A stretch of DNA of 64,000 nucleotides, from assembly GCF_030272615.1 (NCBI RefSeq), contig NC_081412.1, forward strand, positions 138,696,747-138,760,746. The letters run 5' to 3'. Position numbers and translations under genes: made by a program. A model generated the notes under the pieces. That model was not told where the DNA came from, made no database searches, and saw only the letters and a program-made list of their open reading frames with translations. This DNA comes from Cryptomeria japonica (lineage: Eukaryota > Streptophyta > Pinopsida > Cupressales > Cupressaceae). Numbering within the stretch: the stretch's first letter is position 1; each line of letters begins with the position of its first letter. Below are positions 33,445-46,700 of the stretch, one piece after another.

Positions 33445-35148
33445 CTACACAACAATTTTCTTTAGCAGGTCCTCTGCCTTTATCACCAACTCATCATAGG
33501 TAGCCTCGACAGCTTTCAACTCTTCCAGATCCTTGTTCATTTTCTTTTCCTTCCTCTTGCCTCTGGTGCGGGTTCTGGGACCTTGAGCTTCCCCTGTACC
33601 TTCAGTGTCTAGGTCAATTCCCTGGATTTCCTTGTCATCATCAAGCTTACTGATGAGGGTATGAGTATTATTGGCCAAGATTTTTAGAATACTAACGCTC
33701 TACTCCGCGTTATTCGTAAGGCACTCCTCAATTTTTTCCACTTTAGTGACAGTATCCGAGAGTGTTTTTTCACTAGTTTCCGCAAGGCTTTTTCTGTTCA
33801 GCATCTCCTTTTCAATCTTCTCAAACCTGGGGTTGAAAGCATCTCTGATGTCTTCCGCTTTAGCAATAGTGTTTTTCAAATCCTCAATATAGTCAGCCAT
33901 TGTATTCCCCTCCCCTATATTAATGGTCTCCAGAATCAGGACTCTGCTGCATAGTTTTTTATACTCATCCACAACTTTCTTGTAACCATCAATGAGCCAT
34001 TCTATAGTTTTCATAAAACCATGCAAGCCCTCGGGAGGACGGCCATAGGGGGGAGTCGCTTTACCAGGGGTTACCTATTCATCTTTAGGGATATGGAGGG
34101 TGGAGATAGTGTCGGTAGCCCTGAGAGTCTCTTCCATTGTCTCCTTTTCCAGGCTGTGCTTGGCTTCCAGGGTCCTAGCTTGCTTGTCAGCTTCCGGTTC
34201 CTTGCCAGTATCCTCTTTTTACTTATGCTTTTTCTGGGTCTGGGCTTGATTTTTAATTTTCTTCTTCAACAACCCTTTAGGGTTCTTCTTCTCCTCAGAA
34301 TAATTTGAATCCTCTTCTTCCAAAGAGATGCTGATCAAGGGTTTGATTTGAATTTTTTTGCCCTTGGAAGATGAGGGTCTTGTTTTCCTCTTCTTACTAC
34401 TCTCATACTCTGAATCATCAAAGCTATCCTCAGTATCAGACGAGGAATCATTGTCGAATTCCTCCTCCTCCGAAAAAGCAGAATCAAACACATCTTCCTC
34501 AGAGTCCATAGAGGGTTGCATCTAATTAATTTGACTGGCCTTTAAATGGTCATAAATAAGGACCATTAGGCCTTGGTGCATTGCAATATCGCCCAGAGGA
34601 TTCTCTTTGTAGGCTTTAAGGGAAGCATTCATTGAGCAAAGCAAGAAATAAGGAAAATTCACCTTATCATTATGCCTAAAGTGGTTTAACAGAACAAAAT
34701 GATACCCATAGACTTTCGTAAACCTACCATCTAGAGTAATATACCATATTAAAACAAAGAGAATTTCCCGCCAGGTTTTGGCAAAAGCCCTAGGCGGGTA
34801 GTAGGTTTTGCTCAACTTTACCATTTGTTTTTTCTCTTTCTTAGTAACCGGGTGCCTTTCAATAGCTTCCCTACTGACCTTCCTGTCTCTGTAGAAGTTG
34901 CAGCCTTCCCTGTTGAGACTCGTAGCTTTAGCAATTAAATCTTACTCAATTTCCACCATTTGGTCACCCATTTTTAACATGCCCTTCTTCCAGTTTTTGC
35001 AAAAAAGGCTAGTTACCATTCCATCATGGCCGTGGAGTCTCTCTATGAAGTTTGAGAGACCACCCTTCTGCAAAATACCCCACACCTCTTCCTTCTGTTT
35101 CCATTCATTGCAACTACTTGGCTCATATCGTCTCCTATTTCCGCCCAT
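33445..35148 (-). pseudogene. LINE downstream ORF, 567 codons, unknown family
   Basis: One continuous frame from ATG at 35148 (MGGNRRRYEPSS) to the stop near 33445, broken by four in-frame stops (34944-34942, 34524-34522, 34221-34219, 33702-33700). Residues 1-205 look globular (EEVWGILQKGGLSNFIERLH, TWREILFVLIWYITLDGRFT, FVLLNHFRHND). Residues about 210-250 are strongly acidic. A Lys-rich stretch follows, then a coiled coil at about 375-480 and a basic RTRTRGKRKEKK near the C-terminus, resembling a nuclear localisation signal. It shares the LINE insertion with ORF2, so it was copied with it. I do not recognise the family; an ORF1-like nucleic-acid-binding role is only a guess. Confidence 0.7.
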
Positions 35149-35329
35149 GATGTCGCTTCTCACAGCCAAATTTTGAAACTTGCAGAGCTGGTTAAACAAA
35201 GAGCTTTTCAGAGCTAAAACAATTACCCAACAAGCATGGGAGTTGATGGCATTGATGTTATAATGAGTGATTTTCTCATTATAGAAATAACTCGAAGTGC
35301 TCACATCAGTACTTTTCATTATTACCCTG

Positions 35330-38300
35330 TCAATCAAGAGTCTTTGGGGTACTTTTATATCGCTCATCACTTATGATTTGTCTAAAATCTTTAGGGAGTC
35401 TGCTCTCACCCATCCATGTGGTAATTGTCTCATTTTTAACTGCCAAATTGGCAGCCCAATTAGCAGAACAGTTGGCCTCCCGATAGATATGGGAGATATG
35501 GCATTTTTTAAAGGTTATAATAATGTCAATAGCAGAAGTGATTATGTTGTGAATTGACCATGAGGGTTTTGAAGTCCCATTGAGGCACTTTATTATATTA
35601 TTTGAGTCCCCTTCTATCCATAGATAGGGGCAATTCCATTTTTTGGCTAGGATAATGCCTTGAAGAGCTGCCATTGCTTCAGCTTTATGGTTAGTTTGGG
35701 TTCCAATAGGGGCAGCAATCATCTCTTTGTAGATTCCTCTATGATCTCTAAGAATAGCTCCACAACCTGAAGGACTTGGGTTACCTTTGGCTGCACCATC
35801 AAAATTGATTTTGAGCCAACCTTGGGGAGGGGTTTGCCATTTAGCTTCAAGCCTTTTATTGTAGCTGAGATTAGGACCATCAGTGATCTTCATATTCCAA
35901 GCCCTTAAGATATTTGACTCCAGGGAGTTATTTGAGTAACAAGGACCCTCCATGATTCCCATATTTTCCTAGATAGCCCTTTGAATTTTCTGGAATACAA
36001 TATCTTGATTTAGGGAGACATCCCTGAAGATTCAGTTGTTTCTTTCTTTCCAAAGACCCCACAAGATGTGAGGAAGAGAGAGCTGCCACATACATCTCAA
36101 AAAAGAGTTAGTCCATTGAATATGCCAGGAGGAGAACAAATCTCTGATGTTACTAGGAAACACCCAAGCTAAACTAAAGCTGTTGAGGAAACTTTCCCAA
36201 ACTGAGGCTGAGAAGGAACAATGGAGGGCAAGGTGGTCCACAAACTCTTCCTCTTGAAAGCACAACACACACCTATTAGGAAGGGCAAAACCTCTGCCTT
36301 TTAGGTTGTCAACGGTAAGGATCTTATTTTGGAGGATAGTCCAGAAGAAAAAATTGATTTTGGGGGTGAGACCTTTTATCTATGCTTTAGACCAGAAAGG
36401 ATTTATAGGAGGGCGGGGGGAAGGACACAATACAATGAAGACATAGTTAAAGTACCTTTGGGATCATGTTTGCAAATCAGGGAGTCCTCTTCATTATTCA
36501 GCCATATAGCAGACAGATGGGTTTTAAGCTTAGAAAGGCTAGGGTGGATACTATCAATGTTCTACCAATTGTTCCCAACCCAGTATTCTGCCACTAAGGA
36601 GCCAAAAGAGCTAATACAAGAAGGGGCATGGGAGGGCCATTCATGAAAGTCCATTAGGGGTCTATCAAAAAGCCAAGGATCCTCCCGGAATCTAACTTTT
36701 CTGCCATTTCCAAGTTTCCATATCACTCCTTTAGCAATCACATCTTTACATTTAGAAACATGGTTCCAAATATGGGATCCATTGATGCTGAGATCCGAAT
36801 TAAGAAAATAAGAGAGAGAAGAAGATAGAAGAGAGTACTTACTTCTCCAAATTTTGCACCATTCAGAATTAGAATGAAACCATCTCCAAGCTTGTTTGGA
36901 CAAGAGAGCTTCATTTAAAGTATGAATCCTCCTAAGACCCAGACCACCTTTTCTTTTCAGCCTACAGACCTGATCCCAGGCCACCAAGGACATTCTTTGC
37001 TTTTCCTCAACCCCAGACCATAGGATTCTTCTTTGAATTTTCTCAATTGCTTTAGCATACTTGACTGGAATTCTGAAGAGACTAAGAGCATAAATAAGAA
37101 TACTTTGAAGAGTAGCCTTAAGGAGTTGGAGCTTACCATCTTGACTTAAGAGGGCCCCTTTCCAACCGACAAGTTTTTTATGAAATTTGTCAACTAGAGA
37201 ACTCCAGAAGGAGTTAGGAGGGGCAATCCCCATGGGGAGTCCAAGGTAGGTAGCAGGAAGGTCAGCAATATTACACTCCAGAATTCTGCTGATCCTCTAT
37301 TGTCTTCTCTCTGGAGTATTAATGAAAAAGACTTCACTTTTAGCCTAGTTGATAAGCTGCCCCATAGCAGAGGCAAATTTACATAGGGTACTCTTCAATA
37401 CTTTAGCTTCTGATATACTTGATTCCCCCATAATAATAGTGTCATCAACAAACTGCTAGTGGGAACAGATAAGGTCAGCAGAAGAAGGTTAGAGGACCTT
37501 AAAGGATCCTTGCTGCACCAATTTTTCCATGGTCTGACCAAAGCATTCTGCCAAAATTATGAAAAGGATGGGGGAGATAGGATCTCCTTGCCTAAGACCT
37601 CTCGAGGCTTGGAAAAAAGTAGAAGGAGAACCATTGACAAGAACAGCAAAAGACACAGAGGTAGTAAGTTGGGAGAAAAGATCCACAACTCTAGAGGAAA
37701 ACCCAAAAGAAGTGAGAACTTTCTGAAGAAGAGACCAGTCAACCCTGTCATAGGCTTTGGAGAGGTCAAGCTTAAGGATGAGACCGTTCTTCTTAGCTCT
37801 AACAAGAGAGTGAATGTTCTCATGAACTGTAATAATGGAATCAAGAATTTGTCTTCCAGGAACAAACCCATTTTGTTGGTGTTTAATTAAGGTAGGAAGG
37901 ATAGACAAAACTCTAGTAGTAAGGACCTTAGAAATAATCTTGTAAAAGGAGTTGCAGAGGCTAATAGGTCTGAATTTGTCCAAAGAGTCAGCTCCTTGAG
38001 TCTTGGGGATAAGAGCAATAAAAGTACCATTGATTTCTTTCAAGAGTTTTCTAGCCCCAAAGAATTCCTTAACCCCATTGGCAACATCAGTACCAATAAT
38101 ATCCCAAAAATCTTGAAAAAAGAACATTGGGAATCTTTCAGGTCCAGGTGCTTTGTTACCATCAAAGGAGAAAACAACATTTTTAATTTCTAAGAAAGTG
38201 GGAACGGAAGAGAGGGAGGCATTATTATGAGCATCAATGAGACAAGGAATGTTCTGAAGAAAAGAGGATTGGGCTTCAGCATCCAGATTGTGATCCCTCT

Positions 38301-38846
38301 TTAGGAGGTCCGAGAAATACCTCTTAGCTTCATTCCTTATTTCATCCTCCTTGACCAGCTCCCCACTTTCCACAACTAGCTTGTTCATTCTATTGACTGC
38401 TTTATGCTTGATAGTCGACATATGGAAGAATCTTGTATTCCTGTCCCCTTCCTTGAGCCAAATGCATCTCGATCTCTGCTTCCAGAACATTTCCTCTTTG
38501 GAAATAATATCATGGTATTTTTTAAGGATCTCATTTTCATCGGCAATAGACACAATATTGAAACCATCCTTCTGGATCTGGTCCTGTATTTCTTTAAGGT
38601 TTTCCTGAATTTTACTCTTAGCCTCAAATATATTCCCAAAACTGGTTTTATTCCAGAGTCGAATGTTGTCCTTCACACTTTTGAGCTTCTTAACAACTTT
38701 GAACATAGTCGTTCCCTCAACTTGGATACTCCACCATTTTTGAATATTTCTTTTGATGTCGGGGTGAATGGTCCACATTTTTTCAAATCTAAAGGGAAAG
38801 TTTCTCCTTCTATTGATCAAGTCAGCAATGAAGGTGATAGGAAAAT
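35330..38846 (-). pseudogene. LINE ORF2: RT, zinc-binding region and RNase H
   Basis: Frames at 38846-37489, 37233-36562, 36268-36032 and 35962-35330 together give L1 RT. Motifs are KAPGPERFP, FRPISLCN, LKLDLSKAYDRVDW, GLRQGDPISPILF and the catalytic QFVDDTIIMG (near 37435-37455, just after a stop). They are followed by the YLGLPMG and SLVAWDQVCRLKRKGGLGLR regions, a Cys/His region with CFQEEEFVDHLALHC, and an RNase H fold (INFDGAAKGNPSPSG, NHKAEAMAALQG, WIEGDSNNIIKCL). The last RNase H acidic residue appears changed (SANWAAN where ADWAAN is usual). The endonuclease is lost by 5' truncation. Several stops are present; inactive. Confidence 0.88.
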
Positions 38847-38863
38847 GGGAATAGATTTGTGTT
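38847..38863. repeat. LINE target-site duplication, right copy
   Basis: GGGAATAGATTTGTGTT, identical to 33255-33271. Confidence 0.9.
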
Positions 38864-39128
38864 GATATGCATCTCACTATTGGTTTTATCAACAAAATCG
38901 ATTGATTTTTGTTTGTTATTATTAGCAATAAATTTGAGGGAGACAAACTAGAGTTATGTTCCCAGAGGATTTCTACTATTATAGTCTAATAGCCCTAGAC
39001 TGAGTTCTATTGAGGTGATAATTTTTTTTTTGGATCTATTCCAAGTACTCAAATAAAAAGAAAACATCATAAACAATATTAGGCTTTATAATTAGATCTC
39101 ATATATTTTTTATCAATATATCTAGTAC
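38864..39128 (-). pseudogene. Element I: remnant right of the LINE
   Basis: The reading frame that ends in LPPHSTNF left of the LINE continues upstream here (TNKNQSILLIKPIVRC), corresponding to the linker before the F protease (PPNQNLQIFIDPLPSH). Beyond about 38960 no further gag is recognised and the sequence is AT-rich. Confidence 0.5.
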
Positions 39129-39957
39129 TGTTGGTGTAAATTATGTCTCATAATTACAATTTACTTAAGTTGACTTAGGATAATGCATTCATTATAGTTT
39201 GCATATGAGACACTTAGGGAATTGTACATCTAAGGAATATAGTTGTAGGAGAAATTCCACCTTTGGTGGGTGATCCACCTTTAGTGGAATTATCTATTGT
39301 TTCTCCTACCTACCCTTATATCTCATTGGGCCACATGTCATGATTGTGTGCTCACTTTTCCCTATGACCTTGCCTTTATAAGTAGGCTCATGTTCATTGT
39401 ATAGTTGATTGATTTTTGCATCTTGATGAGAATACAATTTGTTCTTGTTTATCCTTGTCTCTCTTATGTTTGTGTTATTCATTGGCCTCTAGATCTTGGG
39501 TTTCTATAGGAAAATTCTTATATCTCCTTATACTTTATATATTCTACCTATTCTTCTCTATTACTCCTCTATTCTGGTGAATATATATTTTATCTATACT
39601 TATATATCCTATTAGGGATGCAACCCTTAGATGGTATCCCTAAATATTATTCTATCTGCCAAACAACATACTTTGGAACCCTATGGCCAGGTTACACTCT
39701 TAAATATCTGGACCAGTGTCTATATACCATTTTTCTATCAACATCATTCCCTCGACAAAACCTTGATTTGTCCTCAAGTCAAATTTTTTTGGTACCTTGA
39801 TGAAAGTGTTTTAACCTTACCCCATTTATTTATGTAAAGTTAAAAAAAAATCCATCTATAATTTCCAACCAAATTTCTCTAGATTTCAAAATATCATTAA
39901 TCTTATAGGGACTGAGCCATCAAACTTTAAGTTTACCCTACTTTTTGAACTTGTTTT
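39129..39957 (+). repeat. Probable solo or truncated LTR and AT-rich flank
   Basis: Begins TGTTGGTGTAAATTATG and has a TATA-type CTTTATAAGTAGGC near 39371-39384. This layout resembles a plant LTR promoter, with transcription start expected shortly after. I cannot fix the right end or find a target duplication. No coding sequence follows before element B at 39958. Confidence 0.45.
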
Positions 39958-41309
39958 TGTTGGCAACAAGGAAGAAAATTGAGAGGAGGGGGGGTGAATC
40001 AATTTTCACAAAATCTCTTCTTAACTCAAACACAATTTCAGATCTAATAATTAACAGTGAAAGCATAAATCAACACCACATCAATAACACACATAACACC
40101 AAGCTTTTTGACGTGGAAACCCGCTCAAGGGAAAAATCATAGCGGGAACCTACCCAAAATATGATGATACCCTGTTAAAAGTATATGGAATATTACAATG
40201 GGAAATGCACATGCATTCAGGAACACTGCCTAGAGCTCACTGCTCAAAAACAATAACAATAAGGACTACAACCCTGAGGAAGACTCACTATCTTACAAAA
40301 GGATTTGGATTACATCTGAAATATCATGAACTGATAGAATAGCATCTCCTCATGTCTGGTTACTGTTCCAAATAAGCACAAAACACTTAATCTACTCTTT
40401 CAAACTTCTTCACACTTCTTCACACTACTTTATTGCTTCCAAAAGATCAAAACATTATCTGCACAGATAGACACCTCTTCACATGAGTATTACATTTATT
40501 TATACATATCATCAACCTATCTTTGAAGGTCGGCTCAACACTCATCACAAATTATAAAGATATAACAATAGATGCTACAATATTACATGAGGACCAAAAA
40601 AATGTCGGCTAAGACATAGCATGGACCCAAATCAACAACTCAAACATGAAACACCTCCAAGAATTATGTTTTGAACATCCGCAACATGCTACAATCATCA
40701 TGTCCTCCAAGAACATGAAGAACACCATGAGATCAAGGAAAATATTCAACAAGGAGCACAATGAACAATACGGACCACCAACACAAATAGGACATGATCT
40801 AGAAACATCCACAAGCATCATGCATTATGACAACAACAATTGCAACAACACCACTTACTAGAATCTTCATCATCATTATACCAAACTTCAAGAACACTGA
40901 CCAAACTTACTGTGAAATTGAAAAATTCACTTGTGGACCTCCAAATCACAAACCATCTAAATTGAGGACACACTAGAACATCTCAAACACTGCAAAATCC
41001 GCAAACCAAGATATTGCAATGCAAAGCAAAATCCAGAACACTAATCAACATCGAACAACTGAAAAACCAACCGCAATATTGGATCACATAACTAGATCAA
41101 ATCACCATGCAGACCACTAAAACATTAGCTGCGTCAACTCAAGATACTTATCTCAAAACCCTTTAATTAGGAACAACTCAACTACTACACACTGACCATA
41201 CCAACTTACTTAATCTGACTGCAACACTGAAACATAGAGGAATATGTTAACAATAATGACAACACATCACTCAAGTAATGCAAACACATATTTGCACATT
41301 ATCCCAATA
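39958..41309 (-). repeat. Element B 3' LTR
   Basis: Plus-strand ends TGTTGGCAACAAGG and ATCCCAATA. The latter should be CA, so the element start has mutated from TG to TA on the minus strand. A G-rich tract (GAGGAGGGGGGGTGAATCA) lies about 20 bases from the left end, and the left 700 bp closely match 57006-57728. Confidence 0.85.
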
Positions 41310-41616
41310 ATCTCCCCCATTGGCATTGATGGAAACATATGGCGTAAAAAATAATCAATGACAAAGAAAGAACAACTCTCAACAATCTCCCCCTTAGATT
41401 ATTACTTGGTTTTTCACAAGATTCTCTCTCCCTTTGAAATCAATGTAGAAACACCTATTTGCAAACCACAAAACTCCCTAAACTGAACATCTCCCTCAAA
41501 TCTGAACATCTAAACCACAACACTGACTACTCCCCCTGAGTAGCAGCCACCACTCATCAATCCAGATCACAAGATATGACTGTGAAATCCACCGGACTGA
41601 TGCAAATCCATGTATC
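41310..41616 (-). promoter_or_regulatory. Iterated polypurine tracts of element B
   Basis: On the minus strand, GGGGGAGA-type tracts occur at 41311-41318 (next to the LTR), about 41385-41396 and about 41528-41538, in an otherwise non-coding 300 bp after pol. Confidence 0.65.
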
Positions 41617-43759
41617 TTAGTTCTTATCAGGAGGGGAAATCACCCCGAGCTTCACTCTGAGATACTCAAAATTATCCTTAGGCAAAGGATTCATAAAGAT
41701 ATCTGCAATTTTTTCCTTTGTGGATACATACTCCAATTTGACTTGCTTCTCGTTCACCTTTTCTCTCAAGAAATAAAACTTGATTGATATATGATTAGTC
41801 TTCAAATGCAACACCAGATTCTTAGAAATGTTGATAACACTTGAATTATCATAGTATAGAGCAGTAGGCTCATCATAAACAACTCTAATATCCTTCAACA
41901 TCTTCATCATCCATACCATCTGAGTACAATTTCTAGTAGCAACAGTATATTATGCCTCTGCAGTAGATAAAGAAATAGCATTCTTCTTCTTACTCATCCA
42001 AGAAACCAATCTCTTTCCCAAGAAAAATGCACCACCACGAGTACTCTTTCGGTCATCAATATCACCTACCCAATCAACATTTGTAAAAGCACTCAAATTA
42101 AAGTCATCATCTTTAGGATACCACAAACGAAAATCAACAATTCCTTTCAAATATCTGAAAATTCTCTTCACAACAACAACATGAAATTCCTTAGGATCAG
42201 CTTGAAATCTAGCAAAAATGCATACAACATTCATAGTATTTGGTTTATTCTGAGTTAAATATAGAAATCCACCAATCATAGATCTGTATCTAGTCTGATT
42301 TGCTTTACAGGATTCATCATCCTTTGTCAACTTACATCTGATCACCATAGGATTACCAACTAGATTTGAATCATCTAAGCTAAACTTCTTCAAAAATTCC
42401 TTCACATACTTGGATTCAGATATAAAAATACCTTTATCTGACTATGTAATTTGCAATCCTAAAAATAATTTTATCTCACCAATCATAGACATCTCAAATT
42501 CATTTTGCATTTCATCAACAAACTTCTTGCACAAACTATCATTACCTCAAAAAATAATGTCATCAACAAAAACTTCAACAATTAAAATGTTATCATCATC
42601 AATATTGAAATACAAATTGCCATCAACAGTACCTTTATTGAATTCAAGCTTCATCAAATACTTATCCAATCTGGCATACCAAACTCTGGGGGCTTGCTTC
42701 AATCCATACAGTGCTTTCTTCAATATGCAAACCATATTTTACTGGTCTGTCAACTGAAATCCATATGGTTGCTCAATATAAACTTCCTCTTCCAACTCGC
42801 CATTAAGAAAGGGTGACTTGACATCCATCTAATAAACTTTGAAATCTTTGTAAGTAGCATAGGCAATAAATAATCTAACAACTTCAATTCTAGCTACCCG
42901 AGCAAAAGTCTCCTCAAAATCAATTCCTTCCATCTCAAAATATCCCTTACAAACAAGTCTTGGTTTTTTCCTAACAACTTCACGTTTTTCATCCAATTTG
43001 TTTTAGGAGACCCATTTAGTTCCAATTACAATTTTATCCTTAGGTCTGGGAACAAGAATCCATGCATTATTCTTTTCAATCTGGTTCAATTCTTCTTCTA
43101 TTTCTTTAACGCAATTTTCATCTTTGCATGCTTCTTTAACATCTTTAGGTTCAATCTTAGAAATCAAGCAATATTCTTCTAGTCATCACACCTTTATTCT
43201 TATTTCCTATGATATAATTTTTTGAATGATTCAACCTTACATACCTAGGAGTCTTAGGATTTTCTTGATTTTTAAAACTTTTGAGTTCTTTCTTTTGCAC
43301 TAGCACTAGTTTCTTCTTGATTCTCTAGCTTTTCTGGAACAATCTGAACTGAATTATGGGTCTGCACTTGCTTTGCTTTATCAGAGTTGTCATTCTAGTC
43401 ATTAGAATCATATCCGTAGGATCTTAATCTATATCACATTGCCTTCATCAACTTGCACATTAGCACTTTCAACTATCTTTCTCAATATTGTATTATAACA
43501 TTAGTAGGCCTTGCTCTTAGTAGAATAACCAGGAAAAATTCCTTCATCACATCTAGCATCAAACTTCCTTAGATCTTCATCCCTTTTGATATAGCATTTA
43601 CTTCCAGAAATTCCGAAATATCTAACTATAGGAACATAACCAAACCATAACTCATAAGGAGTCTTACCAGTATCACCTTTGATATGTACCCAGTTAAGGG
43701 TGTATACAACAGTACGCACAACTTCTCTCCAATAGATATGCAAAACATTTCCTTCAATC
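41617..43759 (-). pseudogene. Element B RT, RNase H and end of integrase
   Basis: Minus-strand frames give the end of integrase (HIYWREVVRTVVYTLNWVHI, 43743-43501), RT with [20 protein letters not shown] and an intact EVFVDDIIF (42735-42547), then FEMSMIGEIKLFLGLQI, and RNase H with NVDWVGDIDDRKSTRGGAFF and ALYYDNSSVINISKN (41919-41617). It ends KLGVISPPDKN. Multiple stops and frame changes separate the parts, for example after VDDIIF and within LSTAEA. The RT catalytic pair survives, but no continuous polyprotein does. Confidence 0.85.
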
Positions 43760-46700
43760 TGTTGTTCACCAAAAGTGATAACCCAAGTACACCTGCAATT
43801 GATCTATGAAGTAGCCAATTCAATCTATGAAGAATCTCAGGGCTTGGACAACATGACAAGGATATGAATCCTTCTACTCTTAAGGCTCTGCAAAACCTAG
43901 GCAGGTATACCTTTGATGCTTAGAATTAAACCTATTACACACCTATGATAGCATCAACATAAACAGATAGATCTCACCAGGGCTCTAAAACAAGTAGTTT
44001 ATTGCAGATGGGCTAGATCTACACAAAAAACTCAACCATACTTGAGCATGAGATAGATGAAACATTTCAAAACTTAACATAAACTAAGGATATTTTGATT
44101 TTTTTAATTGGTTTGAGAACCCCCTTAATTGCAAGATCAGTGCCTTATCCAAGGGCAACAGAGTCACAAATCAAACTATAGATGAGAACTTACTACAGAT
44201 CCTTCTTCATTCTTAAGTATTCCTGCATTTAATGCCTTGCATAAAATGCATTACTCAGCTCAGCCATAGAAAATATCAAATCCAGAAACTATATTCCATT
44301 ATTCATGATTTATTATAGAATTTAAATTCTTCCTCGAAGAATCCCTGCAAACAATCACAACTACCTCCTTGAGATAACAAATCTCAGCCTCCTTGAGGAT
44401 CTGATTTGAATATAACGGAAATACAAATCCAGAGACAAATTCTATGTGAATTTGTGCATGCCTTACATACACAAGAACCTGCAACTAACAACACCTATAG
44501 CAAAGAATTGAACTCCATTACTGAAAGGAAAGCCTTGCTCTGTACAATCTTCAAGAATACTCAAAATTGGAAGCCATGAAAATTGGAACCATTCTCCAAA
44601 TTTCTGGAACCCTTACAAATGACAAGAATTGGGAATAAGAAGGAGAGGGAAGCAAATCAAATTTGCAACTGAAATTGGCAAGTATCTCCTCTCTAACTGA
44701 ATTTCACTCCCATGTAAATTTCTCTCGAAATATCTGACATTTTTCAAAATTAACTACCTGACCAAATTCCTCATTCTGAGAGCTTTCCGACGATATATAA
44801 CACTTTATATTTTGAGCAAAAATGAGACCCTGAGCGAATTAATCCTCAACATGTGCACATCATTTAAATTTTTTGAATTTTAATATAGTTTAAACTATAT
44901 AATAAACATGATTTCAATTTTAATTTTTGCTCTGATTGTGCTCTGATGCCTTGCCACGTGGCAGGATCTGATTGGTCGATGGGGTCTACTAGGTGCCACC
45001 TGGGATGACACCTTGTCACTCCGCCACATGTCTGCTTGCTCGTCGTCCACTTAAACGCCACCTCTACGCCACGTCATCACCACTGGGCACCACGTCACCG
45101 GGGCCCACTTGCTGGACAGCTGACTGGACCTACCACCTGTGCGCCACCTGGCTTTTGCCATTTCGCAGCCTCTAACATTTGTGCATCTTCAAGCTCCGAA
45201 ACCGCACAGGCCGTCAATCTGCTCTGAACTTGCTCACTCTTTAACCTTGCATTTTTACCTTGGGCTTTTCGCCATTTCACATGGCTTAACTCGTGAGCAA
45301 CTGTCCTTCGTGAAACAACGGGGACTGTCCGATCTCCCGAATAATGCATGATCTTTACCTCTTTTTGCCATTTCACAGGGTGTAACTCGCATGCATCTTC
45401 GACCCGTGAAATCATGCGCTTTGTCAGATCCTCTGCAACCTGCTCACTGGTTAAGCCGACCCTTCTCTACAAAATTCATCTATTTGCCTCTAGAAGTGTG
45501 CCTACGTGGGGTCCACCTAGTCGTCGCTCAGTCACCTCCTTTATCGCCTCGAGATCCGCACCTGCACGTGGGCCCACCTTGGGTGCCCATAGGCATCGTC
45601 TGTCAAAAGCCCAGATGGCTTTGACATATTAGATGTGTGTGTTCTTTGTTATAAACACCAAATAGACCATTTCCCAGTCAATGTGGGATAATGTCATTTT
45701 GCCTGGCACTGTGTATGCTAGAGCTTTTTTTGAGAGTTTAATGGCAATTTTGGACATTTGCATGAAGTTTGATGGCCTTCTTCTCCAATCTCCACGCTAT
45801 GCATCTTATGTTTCTACATTCCCCAGACATCGCATGGGTTGCATTTGAAAACTTCTAATCCCTTTCCAAGCACCACGCAGGAGAAGGAAGAGATTGTTGT
45901 TCACGTTTGGTTCTTCACATGGGGGGAGCAGTATGCACCATCTGCTTGGATTTAAAAACTAATGCTACTATTGCAATCACAGTACATATGCTGAGTCCTC
46001 TTACTGCTACCAAAGGCTACACGTGGGGAGGAGGGAGCTACTGCAGTATTGTGTGCTTCATTTGTTTCCCTTTCTGCAACCCCTTTGCATATCACGTTGC
46101 AACAGGGAAGGAGGAAGGAGGTTTGGAATGAAAACCATATGCATTTCAATTGGAAGCCTTTTACCTTTTTCCCACCATTCACCAGCAACTACCCTCCACA
46201 TGCTTTGTCACATAAGGTTTAAAGTTAATCCTTCCTTTGCAACATTCAATCCCCTTTTCAAAATGCTTTACACAATCAGATTTCACGCATAGGGGTGGAG
46301 ACTGGGCTCTTTGCTACCATGGCAATTACATTTGTTGTTAATAAATCATCACTAGCCTCCAAACAGCCACGCAGAGGGAAAGAATACTAGCAGATGTTGG
46401 CATTAGCTGAGAGTTTTCAACATTCTATTCACAGGGTATTGGCTTTACACCCAACATTGCATTAACTTGAAAGATTTAATCCATTGTTGTCACTTCCAAT
46501 TGCTACGTGGGTGGAAGGAAGACTTTATTGCTTCAAACTGCCATTTGCTACATTGAAATTCACCTTCTAGCTCACGGTATGGGGGAGAAATTGGACCTGC
46601 AGCTGCTAATTTGCACTTGCTTGAACATGAAAACCTCGTATGTGACCATGCCAAAAGATTTGCTTGGAAGCTTAAACACTTCCTAAACTCCACGCACATT

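Larger units (their letters stand above)
33272..38846 (-). mobile_element. 5' truncated L1-type LINE with an extra downstream ORF
   Basis: The 5575-bp unit is bracketed by a perfect 17-bp duplication. On the minus strand it starts at the end of the endonuclease domain (HFPITFIADL), continues through RT, a zinc-binding region and RNase H (to 35330), and then through a second long frame (35148-33445) and a short UTR ending TTTTTTAATCAATCAG. No long poly(A) is left. Plant L1 elements with a C-terminal RNase H are known. A further ORF after RNase H is not part of the usual layout. It inserted into the gag-protease frame of element I. Confidence 0.88.

Noticed and set aside
35149-35370. In-frame extension of the LINE downstream ORF upstream to 35370
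   Set aside because: It overlaps the end of the RNase H frame and its composition looks like untranslated sequence; the MGGNRRRYEP start at 35148 is a better beginning.
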